Shown here: positions 32,518 through 40,685 of the stretch, piece by piece
Layout: every line of letters begins with the position of its first letter
Position numbering within the stretch: the stretch's first letter is position 1
NCBI RefSeq assembly: GCF_000479005.1
Contig: NZ_AWXC01000025.1
Span: forward strand, 1 to 64,000
From: Prevotella sp. BV3P1
GTDB lineage: Bacteria > Bacteroidota > Bacteroidia > Bacteroidales > Bacteroidaceae
Direction: 5' to 3'
Length of the DNA: 64,000 nucleotides
The notes under the pieces: model-generated
Database searches by the model: none
What the model saw: only the letters and a program-made list of their open reading frames with translations
Told to the model about the DNA's origin: nothing
Position numbers and translations under genes: made by a program

Positions 32518-34866
32518 ATGAAAATCAAATATATCATTCTTTCCCTGTTCGTAGCCATGCAGAGTGTGGCTGTGTGTGCATCGCAAAAACGATCGAAGCA
32601 AATGGATAAGCCAGCCATCGCTTATGTTAATCCTTTTGTGGGCACCGATGGTTATGGTAATGTTTACCCTGGTGCGCAGATTCCTTTCGGGGGTATTCAA
32701 ATCAGTCCCGATACGGATGAACATTTTTACGACTGCGCTTCGGGTTATAAATGGAACCGAAACTCCATCCAAGGATTCTCGTTGACACACCTCAGTGGTA
32801 CGGGAATCCCAGACATGGGTGACTTTCTCTTCATGCCAGGCACAGGTAAAATACGGCTTGATCCAGGTAGTGATGTGGCACCGGACAGTGGTTATCGCAG
32901 TCGTTTTTCGCATAATGACGAGCAGGCGACACCAGGTTATTACTATGTGAACTTGAAAGATTATGGTGTCAAGGCTGAGATGACGGCAGGAGAACGTAGT
33001 GGTATTTTCCGATTTACTTATCCGAAGACCGATTCAGCCTTTGTGCTGATTGATTTGAACCATACGCTTTGGCAGAAATGTGTGTGGTCGAACATCCGCG
33101 TTGAAGACGATCATACCATTACAGGATATAAACTTGTCAAGGGATGGGGGTCCGAGAGGCACATCTATTTTAGAGCCGAATTCTCGCATCCGTTCCGTCA
33201 TTTCGTGATTTATCAAGATAAAAAGCCGGTTATTTACAACACAAGTCGTTTTAGAAGTAATCGTGAAGCGTGGGGACCCAACATCCTGTTCACGGCAACA
33301 TTCAATACACATGATAATGCTGTGGTAACGGTAAAGACCAGTATTTCTTCCACTTCGACCGATGGTGCCAAGCTGAATATGCAGGAATTACAAGGCCATA
33401 CTTTTGACAGCCTCAAGCAGTTGGCCGAACAAAAGTGGCAGAAAGAACTGTCAAAGTACGAGATTATCGGAAGCGAACAACAGAAACGCACCTTCTATAC
33501 CTCGGCTTATCATGCTGCATTATGCCCATTTACGTATGATGATGCTGACGGTAGGTTCAGCGGTTTGGACAAGAACATCGAGCAGGCGCATGGGTTTACT
33601 AACCGAACCGAGTTCTCTCTTTGGGACACTTATCGGGCCTGGCACCCTTTGATGAACCTGATTCATCACGACATTCAGGCCGATATCGCCAATTCGATGC
33701 TGGCTCATTATGACAAAAGCGTGGAGAAAATGTTGCCATTTTGGTCGTTTGGCAGTAACGAAACTTGGTGTATGATTGGCTATCACGCCGCTGCGGTGCT
33801 GGCAGACATGATTTGCAAGGAGGTGAAAGGCTTTGACTACGAGCGAGCTTTCGAGGCGATGGTGCGAACAGCTATGAACCCTAACTACGATGGGTTGCCC
33901 GACTATCGATCCAAAGGCTATGTGCCATTCGACAAAGAGAATGAATCTGTCTCCAAAACACTGGAGTATGCATTCGATGATTATGCCATTGCGCAGGCCG
34001 CAAAGAAGCTGGGAAAGACCAAAGAATATACCTATTTCCTGAACAGGGCATTGAGCTATCAGAATCTTTTCGGCCACCAAACCAAGTATATGCGTGGCAA
34101 AGACGCCAGTGGAGCATGGCGATCGCCTTTCTCACCCATCGCTTATCAGGGACCAGGGTCAGTCAATGGATGGGGTGATATCACCGAAGGTTTCACCGTG
34201 CAGTATCATTGGACGGTTCCACAGGATGTCCAAGGGCTGATGAATCTCATGGGAAAAGACAAGTTCCGTGAGCGTTTGGATTCGTTGTTTACTTACGATT
34301 TGCCGGATGATATACCTGGTGCGCATGACATTCAGGGACGAATAGGTGCCTATTGGCATGGCAATGAACCTTGTCATCATGTGGCTTATCTGTACAATTA
34401 CTTGGGCGAAGGTTGGAAAGGACAGAAGATTGTCAGGGAAGTTGTTGACCGCTTCTATGGCGATGAGCCTGGTTCGCTCTCGGGAAATGATGACTGTGGA
34501 CAGATGTCTGCATGGTACATTTTTAACAGTATAGGCTTTTATCCGGTGGCACCCTCAAGCGGATACTACAATATAGGTTCGCCTGCTTTGCCCGGTGTCA
34601 CGCTAACGATGAGCAATGGGAAGAAGATTGTGGTCACAACCAAGGGCTGGAGTAAGAAAGCAGTGTATGTTAATAAAGTGTTTTTCAATGGGAAACCCTA
34701 CACTAAATCCTACTTGAAATGGACCGATTTGAAAGAAGGAGCTCACATACAGTTCGTAATGTCGACCAAACCGAATAAGAAATGGGCCACACATCCGCAA
34801 GACATTGCACCGTCATTGTCGGCTCCCGGCAAAACAATGACTTATCGACAGGGCATGAACCTGTAA
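32518..34866 (+). CDS. GH92 family alpha-mannosidase (exported, second copy)
   Basis: The 782-residue protein is homologous to the upstream GH92 product but clearly diverged. It has a signal peptide (to about residue 22), then AYVNPFVGTDGYGNVYPGAQ, GFSLTHLSGTGIPDMGD, FSLWDTYRAWHPL, DITEGFTVQYHW, WHGNEPCHHVAYLYNY and GNDDCGQMSAWYIFNS. The TEGFTVQYHW segment differs from IEGNSWNFSF in copy one near the catalytic acid, which fits a different linkage or aglycone preference. The glutamate is retained, so it is expected to be active. It probably acts with copy one on high-mannose chains. Confidence 0.95.
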   Translation: MKIKYIILSLFVAMQSVAVCASQKRSKQMDKPAIAYVNPFVGTDGYGNVYPGAQIPFGGIQISPDTDEHFYDCASGYKWNRNSIQGFSLTHLSGTGIPDMGDFLFMPGTGKIRLDPGSDVAPDSGYRSRFSHNDEQATPGYYYVNLKDYGVKAEMTAGERSGIFRFTYPKTDSAFVLIDLNHTLWQKCVWSNIRVEDDHTITGYKLVKGWGSERHIYFRAEFSHPFRHFVIYQDKKPVIYNTSRFRSNREAWGPNILFTATFNTHDNAVVTVKTSISSTSTDGAKLNMQELQGHTFDSLKQLAEQKWQKELSKYEIIGSEQQKRTFYTSAYHAALCPFTYDDADGRFSGLDKNIEQAHGFTNRTEFSLWDTYRAWHPLMNLIHHDIQADIANSMLAHYDKSVEKMLPFWSFGSNETWCMIGYHAAAVLADMICKEVKGFDYERAFEAMVRTAMNPNYDGLPDYRSKGYVPFDKENESVSKTLEYAFDDYAIAQAAKKLGKTKEYTYFLNRALSYQNLFGHQTKYMRGKDASGAWRSPFSPIAYQGPGSVNGWGDITEGFTVQYHWTVPQDVQGLMNLMGKDKFRERLDSLFTYDLPDDIPGAHDIQGRIGAYWHGNEPCHHVAYLYNYLGEGWKGQKIVREVVDRFYGDEPGSLSGNDDCGQMSAWYIFNSIGFYPVAPSSGYYNIGSPALPGVTLTMSNGKKIVVTTKGWSKKAVYVNKVFFNGKPYTKSYLKWTDLKEGAHIQFVMSTKPNKKWATHPQDIAPSLSAPGKTMTYRQGMNL

Positions 34867-34930
34867 TCAATCAATTGAATAATCGCTTCAAAAAGAAGGG
34901 ATGACAACACTAAATACAAAACATAAGAAA

Positions 34931-36031
34931 ATGACTTTATATCCAAAACTGATTACTGAGGCACTGGCAACGGTGATGTATCCAGGAACCAAGAAGAATC
35001 TTATTGAGAGCGACATGCTGGCAGACGACATCCGAATCGATGGGATGAAGGTTGAGTTTACCTTGATATTTCCCCGCGAAACCGATCCTTTTCTGCGGTC
35101 AACGATCAAGGCTGCCGAGGCTGCCATCCACTTCCATGTGGGAAAAGAGGTTGAGGTGAACATCAAAACCGAGTTCAAGACCGCACCAAGACCAGAGGTA
35201 GACAAATTACTTCCGCAAGTGAAGAATATCATTGCCGTAAGTTCAGGCAAGGGTGGAGTGGGCAAGTCGACCATCTCTTCCAATCTGGCTATTGCCTTGG
35301 CGCAGCTGGGTTACAAGGTAGGATTATTGGATGCTGACATCTTCGGACCATCCATGCCCAAGATGTTCGGTGTGGAAAACGAGCGAGTTTACGCCATCGA
35401 GAAAGAGGGCAGACAACTCATTGTGCCGATAGAGAAATATGGTGTGAAGTTGTTGAGCGTGGGTTTCTTTGTCAATCCTCAGACCGCAACGCTCTGGCGA
35501 GGCAGTATGGCGTCGAATGCGCTAAAACAATTGATCGCCGATGCTGATTGGGGCGAGCTGGATTACTTCATCCTGGACACGCCACCAGGTACAAGTGACA
35601 TTCATTTAACATTGCTCCAGACGCTCGCTATCACGGGAGCTGTCATCGTGAGCACGCCGCAGAAGGTGGCTTTGGCTGATGCTAGGAAGGGCATTGATAT
35701 GTACCAGAACGACAAGGTAAACGTGCCGATTCTCGGATTGGTGGAAAATATGGCTTGGTTCACACCCGCTGAACTGCCAGAGAATAAATATTTCATTTTT
35801 GGAAAGGATGGCTGCAAGCAGCTGGCAGACGAGATGAAGCTGCCGTTGTTGGCGCAGATTCCCATCGTGCAGAGCATCTGTGAGAATGGTGATGGTGGCG
35901 AACCGTCGGCAGTTCACACTGATACGATGACGGGACAGGCCTTTCTCAACCTGGCGCAAGCGGTGGTCACCGTGACCAACAGGCGCAACAAAGAACAGAA
36001 ACCCACAAAGGTTGTCAGGGTAAACAAATAG
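34931..36031 (+). CDS. mrp: Mrp/NBP35-family P-loop ATPase (iron-sulfur carrier)
   Basis: About 366 residues. The N-terminal 85 residues form the DUF59/MIP18-like domain (IRIDGMKVEFTLIFP). The deviant Walker A GKGGVGKST is at about 106-113, followed by LLDADIFGPSMPKMFG and FILDTPPGTSDIHLTLLQ. The family carries and transfers Fe-S clusters to apoproteins in the cytosol. The CxxC pair seen in some ApbC proteins is absent (AWFTPAELPENKYFIFGKDG instead), as I recall for Bacteroidota versions. The frame is open to an ATG at 34901, but the family starts with MTLYPK, so 34931 is preferred. It ends the plus-strand group and converges on the ClC gene. Confidence 0.92.
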   Translation: MTLYPKLITEALATVMYPGTKKNLIESDMLADDIRIDGMKVEFTLIFPRETDPFLRSTIKAAEAAIHFHVGKEVEVNIKTEFKTAPRPEVDKLLPQVKNIIAVSSGKGGVGKSTISSNLAIALAQLGYKVGLLDADIFGPSMPKMFGVENERVYAIEKEGRQLIVPIEKYGVKLLSVGFFVNPQTATLWRGSMASNALKQLIADADWGELDYFILDTPPGTSDIHLTLLQTLAITGAVIVSTPQKVALADARKGIDMYQNDKVNVPILGLVENMAWFTPAELPENKYFIFGKDGCKQLADEMKLPLLAQIPIVQSICENGDGGEPSAVHTDTMTGQAFLNLAQAVVTVTNRRNKEQKPTKVVRVNK

Positions 36032-36105
36032 GGTTACCCCAACGAGCAACCTTCATTTTCAGCGTCGTTGGCGTGAATCACAGGCGCAACGCTGCTGTAA
36101 AATTG

Positions 36106-36151
36106 TGGCAAACATGATGCATGGAGAAACCATCCACTTTCGTGTTTGCCA
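36106..36151. terminator. Candidate bidirectional terminator between mrp and the ClC gene
   Basis: A 9-bp perfect inverted repeat (TGGCAAACA at 36106-36114, TGTTTGCCA at 36143-36151) with an inner ATGG/CCAT pair lies between the two convergent genes. T-rich flanks exist on both sides, but there is no long T run, so the terminator role is likely rather than certain. Confidence 0.45.
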
Positions 36152-36162
36152 TTTACTTTCAA

Positions 36163-37950
36163 TCACTCTGCCGAGAAGTCGGCCACCGTCTTGCGGTACA
36201 TGGAATACAGTCGCGTGCGCTCCACAAAGCCCGTGAGCTGTCCGTTCACGTCAACCACCGGCAGATAGTTGGCATTGGTCTTGTCAAACTTCTCCATCAC
36301 CTCTTCCATCGAGTCTTTGATACCCAGTGTAGCCTTTGGGGGTATTAAGATTTGCTGCACGGTGAAGCGTTGATATAGTTCGGTTCTGAACATCACATGC
36401 CTAATCTTGTTAATGTCAATGATGCCCATCAAGACACCAGCGGTGTTGACAACGGGGATGAAACTGGTATGACTCCTGCTAATCACACTCACCAACTTCC
36501 CTAATGGCATGTCTGGGTCAACGGTTGTATAGTCGTGGTCAATCACGCTATCCAGGCTCATGAGCGTTAGGATTGACCTGTCTGTATGATGGGTGAGCAG
36601 CCTACCTTGGCGTGCCAGACGCATGGCATAAATGCTGTGGGGCTCGAAGATACTGATGACCATCACCGATACAATGCTCACCATGATGAGCGGTAAGAAC
36701 AGCGAATAGCCGCCCGTGAGTTCGGCAATGAGGAACACACCGGTCAGTGGGGCATGCATCACACCAGCCATCACCCCAGCCATTCCCAGCAGGGTGAAGT
36801 TCTTTTCGGGGATGTAGGTTCCCACCTGATTCATGTTCCACACACGCGCAAAGAGAAAACCGCCGAACCCTCCGACGAACAGGGATGGCGCAAAGGTTCC
36901 TCCTACGCCACCCGCTCCGTTGGTAGCCGATGTGGCAAAGATTTTGGTGAGCAACACCAAAGCGATGTAGATGACCAGCAAGCCCGAACTGCCTGCGAAC
37001 AACGAGTTGTTCATTACAGCGTTCCAATCGCCTTCCGTGTTTCCATTGAGCAAGATATTCAGCGAATTGTAGCCCTCACCATATAGTGAAGGAAAGAAGA
37101 ATATCAGTGAACTCAGCAGGATGGCTCCTAAGAAAAGTTTAGCGAATGGATAGTCTTTGAGCTGTTCGAACACCCCTTCGCATTTGCTCATCATGCGGAT
37201 GAAGTACAGGCTTACCATGCCGCAGAACAATCCAAGCAGGATACTTGCCGGTATGCGGTCGATGTTCCAGGCGCTGTCCAGCGTAAAATTGAACAGCGAG
37301 CGGTTGCCCTCGAAGATGTAGGTGAAGACGGTTGCCGTGACCGTAGAAGTGAGGATAGGCAGCAGAGAGGCCATGCTGAGGTCTACCATGAGCACCTCCA
37401 GCGTGAACACCAGGCCGGCTATCGGCGCTTTAAAGATGCCTGCGATGGCGGCGGATGCGCCACAACCCACGAGCAACATTAACGTCTTGTTGTCCATCTT
37501 GAACAACTGTCCGAGGTTACTGCCTATGGCCGACCCCGTCAGCACGATGGGAGCCTCGGCACCTACCGACCCACCAAAGCCGATGGTGATGGCCGATGAG
37601 ATGACCGATGTCCAACAGTTGTGCGCCTTCAGCCTTGACTGCTTGGTCGATATGGCATACAGCACCTGCGTGATGCCGTGCGAGATATTGTCTTTCACCA
37701 CATATCTCACGAAGAGCGATGTGATGTAAATGCCGATAACGGGGAACAGCAGGTACAGCCAGTTGTAGGTAGTAGCATCGAAACCAGCCGTAAGTAAATG
37801 TTGAATCTGTCTGATGATGAAGTGCAACACATAGGCAGCTACCGAGGCGAAAATACCGATGAAGAAGGCCAGGATGGTCGTCATCTGACGATTGGTCAGA
37901 TGTGTCAGTCTCCACTTGTGAAGCTTGTTTATGTTGATTGTGAGTTGCAT
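36163..37950 (-). CDS. ClC-family chloride channel/antiporter with CBS domains
   Basis: The 595-residue inner-membrane protein has ten or more hydrophobic helices to about residue 445, then two CBS domains (DMPLGKLVSVISRSHTSFIPVVN and SMEEVMEKFDKTNANYLPVVD) that may bind nucleotides. ClC selectivity motifs are FGGSVGAEAPIVLTGSAIG, GIFKAPIAGLVF and GAGGVGGTFAPSLFVGG. The first normally reads GREGP; here it is GAEAP, keeping the gating glutamate but not the Arg and second Gly. It probably moves chloride or another anion. It lies 75 bases downstream of a Sua5-type gene and may share the fmt transcript. Confidence 0.94.
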   Translation of the reverse strand: MQLTININKLHKWRLTHLTNRQMTTILAFFIGIFASVAAYVLHFIIRQIQHLLTAGFDATTYNWLYLLFPVIGIYITSLFVRYVVKDNISHGITQVLYAISTKQSRLKAHNCWTSVISSAITIGFGGSVGAEAPIVLTGSAIGSNLGQLFKMDNKTLMLLVGCGASAAIAGIFKAPIAGLVFTLEVLMVDLSMASLLPILTSTVTATVFTYIFEGNRSLFNFTLDSAWNIDRIPASILLGLFCGMVSLYFIRMMSKCEGVFEQLKDYPFAKLFLGAILLSSLIFFFPSLYGEGYNSLNILLNGNTEGDWNAVMNNSLFAGSSGLLVIYIALVLLTKIFATSATNGAGGVGGTFAPSLFVGGFGGFLFARVWNMNQVGTYIPEKNFTLLGMAGVMAGVMHAPLTGVFLIAELTGGYSLFLPLIMVSIVSVMVISIFEPHSIYAMRLARQGRLLTHHTDRSILTLMSLDSVIDHDYTTVDPDMPLGKLVSVISRSHTSFIPVVNTAGVLMGIIDINKIRHVMFRTELYQRFTVQQILIPPKATLGIKDSMEEVMEKFDKTNANYLPVVDVNGQLTGFVERTRLYSMYRKTVADFSAE

Positions 37951-38025
37951 TGTTTATCCTGTTGTCGCCTGTCTCATGAAAAGCGTGTGGGGTGGCCGTG
38001 GCGAAAAATGTCAAGAGCGTATTTG

Positions 38026-38595
38026 TTATTTTCTGATGATGGTTACTTCTCCATCTTCTGCCAGCTTGATGATGCTGCTGGGCGTGTGGGGTTTGTGCTC
38101 CTGTCTGCGCGAATGGCATACATAGTCTACCGCATCAAGTATCTCCTGACTGATGTCACCATAGTTGGCTGCTGCCGGTTCACCGCTAATATTGGCGCTG
38201 GTACTTACCAGAGCTTTCTGAAAGCGGTAGCACAGCTCATGCGAAAAGGGTTCTTTGGTGATGCGCAGGGCGATGCTTCCGTCTTCTGCAATCAGGTTGG
38301 GAGCCAGATTGATGGCACCATCCAGAATGATGGTTGTTGGCTTCACGGCCACGTCCAGCAAATCCCAAGCCACATTGGGCACCTGCCTCACATATCGTTG
38401 CAGACGTGCATCGGAATCGACCAGACAGATGAGTGCCTTCGAATCGTCGCGCTTCTTGATTTTATACACTTTGGCCACAGCGTCGGCGTTGGTCGCGTCG
38501 CAACCTATTCCCCACACGGTATCGGTGGGATAAAGTATCACGCCACCCTGTTTCATCACCTCTATGGCGTTCTTGATGTCTTCTTGTATGGTCAT
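38026..38595 (-). CDS. L-threonylcarbamoyladenylate synthase (Sua5/YciO/YrdC family)
   Basis: The 189-residue single YrdC domain carries GGVILYPTDTVWGIGCDATN near the N-terminus, YKIKKRDDSKALICLV, and ALVSTSANISGEPAA. The KxR-SxN set corresponds to the ATP/threonine site of YrdC/Sua5. It makes threonylcarbamoyl-AMP for the universal t6A37 tRNA modification. The length matches TsaC-like single-domain members rather than long Sua5. Without other family members for comparison, YciO-type activity cannot be excluded. It lies between fmt and the ClC gene, all on the minus strand. Confidence 0.92.
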   Translation of the reverse strand: MTIQEDIKNAIEVMKQGGVILYPTDTVWGIGCDATNADAVAKVYKIKKRDDSKALICLVDSDARLQRYVRQVPNVAWDLLDVAVKPTTIILDGAINLAPNLIAEDGSIALRITKEPFSHELCYRFQKALVSTSANISGEPAAANYGDISQEILDAVDYVCHSRRQEHKPHTPSSIIKLAEDGEVTIIRK

Positions 38596-38649
38596 TTTGA
38601 GTTCGTGAGTTTTTTAGTTTTGTAAATTTTTAAGTTTATCTGGTTACTG

Positions 38650-38721
38650 TTTATTAGGCTAATTAAGCCAATAAGCCCAATTGGGCCAATTAGGTTTATT
38701 GTACTAATTGGCTTTATTCTC
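38650..38721. repeat. 9-bp period intergenic repeat array
   Basis: Eight 9-base units follow each other from 38650 (TTTATTAGG, CTAATTAAG, CCAATAAGC, CCAATTGGG, CCAATTAGG, TTTATTGTA, CTAATTGGC, TTTATTCTC). The array fills most of the fmt-to-yrdC gap and runs into the last codons and the stop of fmt. It contains internal palindromes such as CCAATTGG. It resembles the shorter array at 270-305. Confidence 0.65.
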
Positions 38722-39685
38722 TCCACCCATTTAGGAAGTCTTTCGCGCTCATGCGTTTCTTGCCAGCGATTTGCAGCTCAGTGATTTCAAGCCAGTTGTC
38801 TTCGGTTGCAAAATACAGTTTCTTGTTTTCCACCCACATCGTACCCGGTGTCTCATCAGCCGCAAGGTTCGTTTTGCTTGATTTGTAAATCTTAAGTGTC
38901 TGTTGTTTGCCGTTGCCATCAGTGGCGAGGGTCCATGCTGCCGGATACGGACTTAGTCCGCGGATGAAATCGTACACCCGTTTAGCCGGCTGATGCCAAT
39001 TGATTTGGCACGTCTCCTTGAAGATTTTCGGTGCCGGATGCAGTTCGGCTTCGTCCGCCGCATAGTGTTCTTGCGGTGTCGATGGAATCTCTCCGCCGTT
39101 CTCAATCAATTGGTCAATGGTCTCGAGGCATAGTTGTGCCCCCAGCACCATGAGGTGATTGTAGACATACTCCACGTCGGCATCGTCTGGAATCGGCATC
39201 GTTTTTTGCAGGATAATGCGCCCGGTGTCGATTTGATGGTCCAGGAAGAACGTAGTGACCCCGGTGGTTGTCTCGCCGTTGATGACGGCCCAGTTGATGG
39301 GTGCGGCCCCCCGATACTGAGGTAAGAGCGCCGCATGCACGTTAAAGGTGCCCAGTGGGGGCATGGCCCACACCACCTCGGGCAGCATGCGAAAGGCCAC
39401 AACCACCTGAAGGTCGGCTTTATAGCCAGCCAACTGCTCCACAAAGGCGGGGTCTTTCATCTTCTGGGGCTGCAAAACGGGTAACCCTTGCGCCAAGGCG
39501 TACTTCTTCACCTCGGATGCCTGTAATGTGTCGTGATGTCGACCTACGGGCTTGTCGGGTTGTGTGACCACGGCCACAACGTTGTAACCTCCCTCCACGA
39601 GTGCGCGGAGCGAACCTACGGCAAACTCCGGGGTGCCCATGAAGACGATTCGTAGATTCTCTTTCGTGAGTTGTTTCTTATGCAT
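38714..39685 (-). CDS. fmt: Methionyl-tRNA formyltransferase
   Basis: The 323-residue enzyme has RIVFMGTPEFAVGSLRAL at the N-terminus, then FNVHAALLPQYRGAAPINWA (formyl-THF site and catalytic Asn/His), HQIDTGRIILQ, and the C-terminal tRNA-binding OB domain (RGLSPYPAAWT). It formylates initiator Met-tRNA. The open frame reaches 39745, but a full promoter with its start near 39709 lies inside that extension, so the ATG at 39685 (MHKKQL) is chosen. It probably leads a transcript with the YrdC-type and ClC genes. Confidence 0.96.
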   Translation of the reverse strand: MHKKQLTKENLRIVFMGTPEFAVGSLRALVEGGYNVVAVVTQPDKPVGRHHDTLQASEVKKYALAQGLPVLQPQKMKDPAFVEQLAGYKADLQVVVAFRMLPEVVWAMPPLGTFNVHAALLPQYRGAAPINWAVINGETTTGVTTFFLDHQIDTGRIILQKTMPIPDDADVEYVYNHLMVLGAQLCLETIDQLIENGGEIPSTPQEHYAADEAELHPAPKIFKETCQINWHQPAKRVYDFIRGLSPYPAAWTLATDGNGKQQTLKIYKSSKTNLAADETPGTMWVENKKLYFATEDNWLEITELQIAGKKRMSAKDFLNGWRE

Positions 39686-39715
39686 CTGTTTGAGATGGAT
39701 TTGTAGTTCGAGATA

Positions 39716-39746
39716 CAAAGATAGGACAATTCGATAGGATAGCAAA
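39716..39746 (-). promoter_or_regulatory. Promoter of fmt
   Basis: On the minus strand TTTG (39746-39743) is followed after 19 bases by TATCTTTG (39723-39716). It starts transcription near 39709 and excludes the longer fmt start. Confidence 0.65.
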
Positions 39747-39801
39747 TATTTTGGACTTTTTTCTTTTTGTTTTGCTGTATTTTCCTTGTTTTTCTACCAT
39801 T

Positions 39802-39891
39802 TCAAAGTCAATGAGTTTGGCGTGCAAAGTCAATGAGTTTGGAGGTCAAAGTCAATGGGTTTAGGGGGTAAAGTCAATGAGTTTGGAAAAG
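39802..39891 (+). repeat. 22-bp tandem repeat array, four copies (array 2)
   Basis: The core AAAGTCAATG occurs at 39804, 39826, 39848 and 39870, exactly 22 bases apart; the best unit is CAAAGTCAATGAGTTTGGAG plus two bases. The unit order and variants (third copy GGGTTT, fourth beginning TAAAG) match array 1 at 28197-28290 read on the minus strand, so the two arrays are related copies. It sits between the fmt promoter and the polysaccharide-locus promoter. Confidence 0.85.
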
Positions 39892-40332
39892 ACGCTCTAT
39901 AGACGCGGTGAAAATAAGGTAAATGGACTGGGCTACGGGTGTTGAATGATGGCCCGAAGTATTTTGCTTTCTGATTTTCATGCCTACAATAACAGATGTA
40001 AAAATTGCAGTATTGAAGAAAAATATTTAACTTTGCATGTTGAACTAGATACGCTATGTTTTGAGTGCTCTGCGAGTAATTCAGTTGCTCTACGGTGGAG
40101 ACGAGAAACGGAGAAGTGCAAACGCGCTTGCCTGTCGGCCAGATGGGTAAGGAGAAGATGTTTTATCCTTTTCCGTTCTATGCTTCATAGAGCATTCAAA
40201 TCTTTTTTAGGCGATGTGTACCTATTCATCCCTTCTATATAAAATTTCTGATGAATCCCTGCTGTCGTCACTGCGTATCGTGCGACAAATCGATTTAACA
40301 TCCTATCTCATTCTTCTCCCTTTCAGTTAGTA
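39892..40332. other. Leader region of the polysaccharide locus, no gene seen
   Basis: This stretch holds the promoter at 40005-40035 and then about 290 bases of apparent untranslated leader before the glf remnant. A 98-codon frame at 39946-40242 begins upstream of the promoter and has no family features. A long leader at the head of a polysaccharide operon could be a site of antitermination control, but no conserved element is recognised. Confidence 0.4.
40005..40035 (+). promoter_or_regulatory. Promoter at the head of the surface-polysaccharide locus
   Basis: TTG (40005-40007), 20 bases and TAACTTTG (40028-40035) match the Bacteroidota consensus exactly. Transcription would begin near 40042 and run through the glf remnant into gmd. 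Confidence 0.6.
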
Positions 40333-40671
40333 ATGGTGGCATTGAGCACGCAAAAATATGATTTTCTCATTGTTGGCGCAGGGCTCTTTGGCTGTATGTT
40401 CGCCCACTTGGCAACCCGGCGAGGCAAGAAGTGTCTGGTGATAGATAAGCGGCCTCACCTGGGTGGCAATCTTTATTGCTAACGCCTGGAGGGCATCCAT
40501 GTGCATCGGTATGGCGCTCTCGTGAACGACAGTCACAACAGCGAACTGTATGCCCGCTACAAGGCGGTGGCTGACAAGGAGAAAAACGTCATCTTTGGTG
40601 GGCGTTTGGCAGAATATAAATATTACGACATGGCACCGATTGTAGACAAGGAGCTTAGCATGTTTGATTAA
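40333..40671 (+). pseudogene. glf: UDP-galactopyranose mutase remnant
   Basis: A single frame of 113 codons reads YDFLIVGAGLFGCMFAH..GKKCLVIDKRPHLGGNLYC, then TAA at 40480-40482. It resumes with RLEGIHVHRYGA (the family HxYGxH region, with His lost) and jumps directly to YKAVADKEKNVIFGGRLAEY followed by YYDMAPIVDKELSMFD, the C-terminal end of Glf. Intact enzymes are about 370-390 residues, so some 250 residues are deleted in addition to the nonsense codon. The N-terminal FAD motif and the C-terminal FAD-binding GGRLAEYKYYDM are still recognisable. UDP-galactofuranose can no longer be made from this gene. Confidence 0.9.
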
Positions 40672-40685
40672 AATATGAATAGATT

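Noticed and set aside
39946-40242. 98-codon plus-strand frame before the glf remnant
   Set aside because: It starts upstream of the consensus promoter at 40028 and its product has no recognisable pattern.
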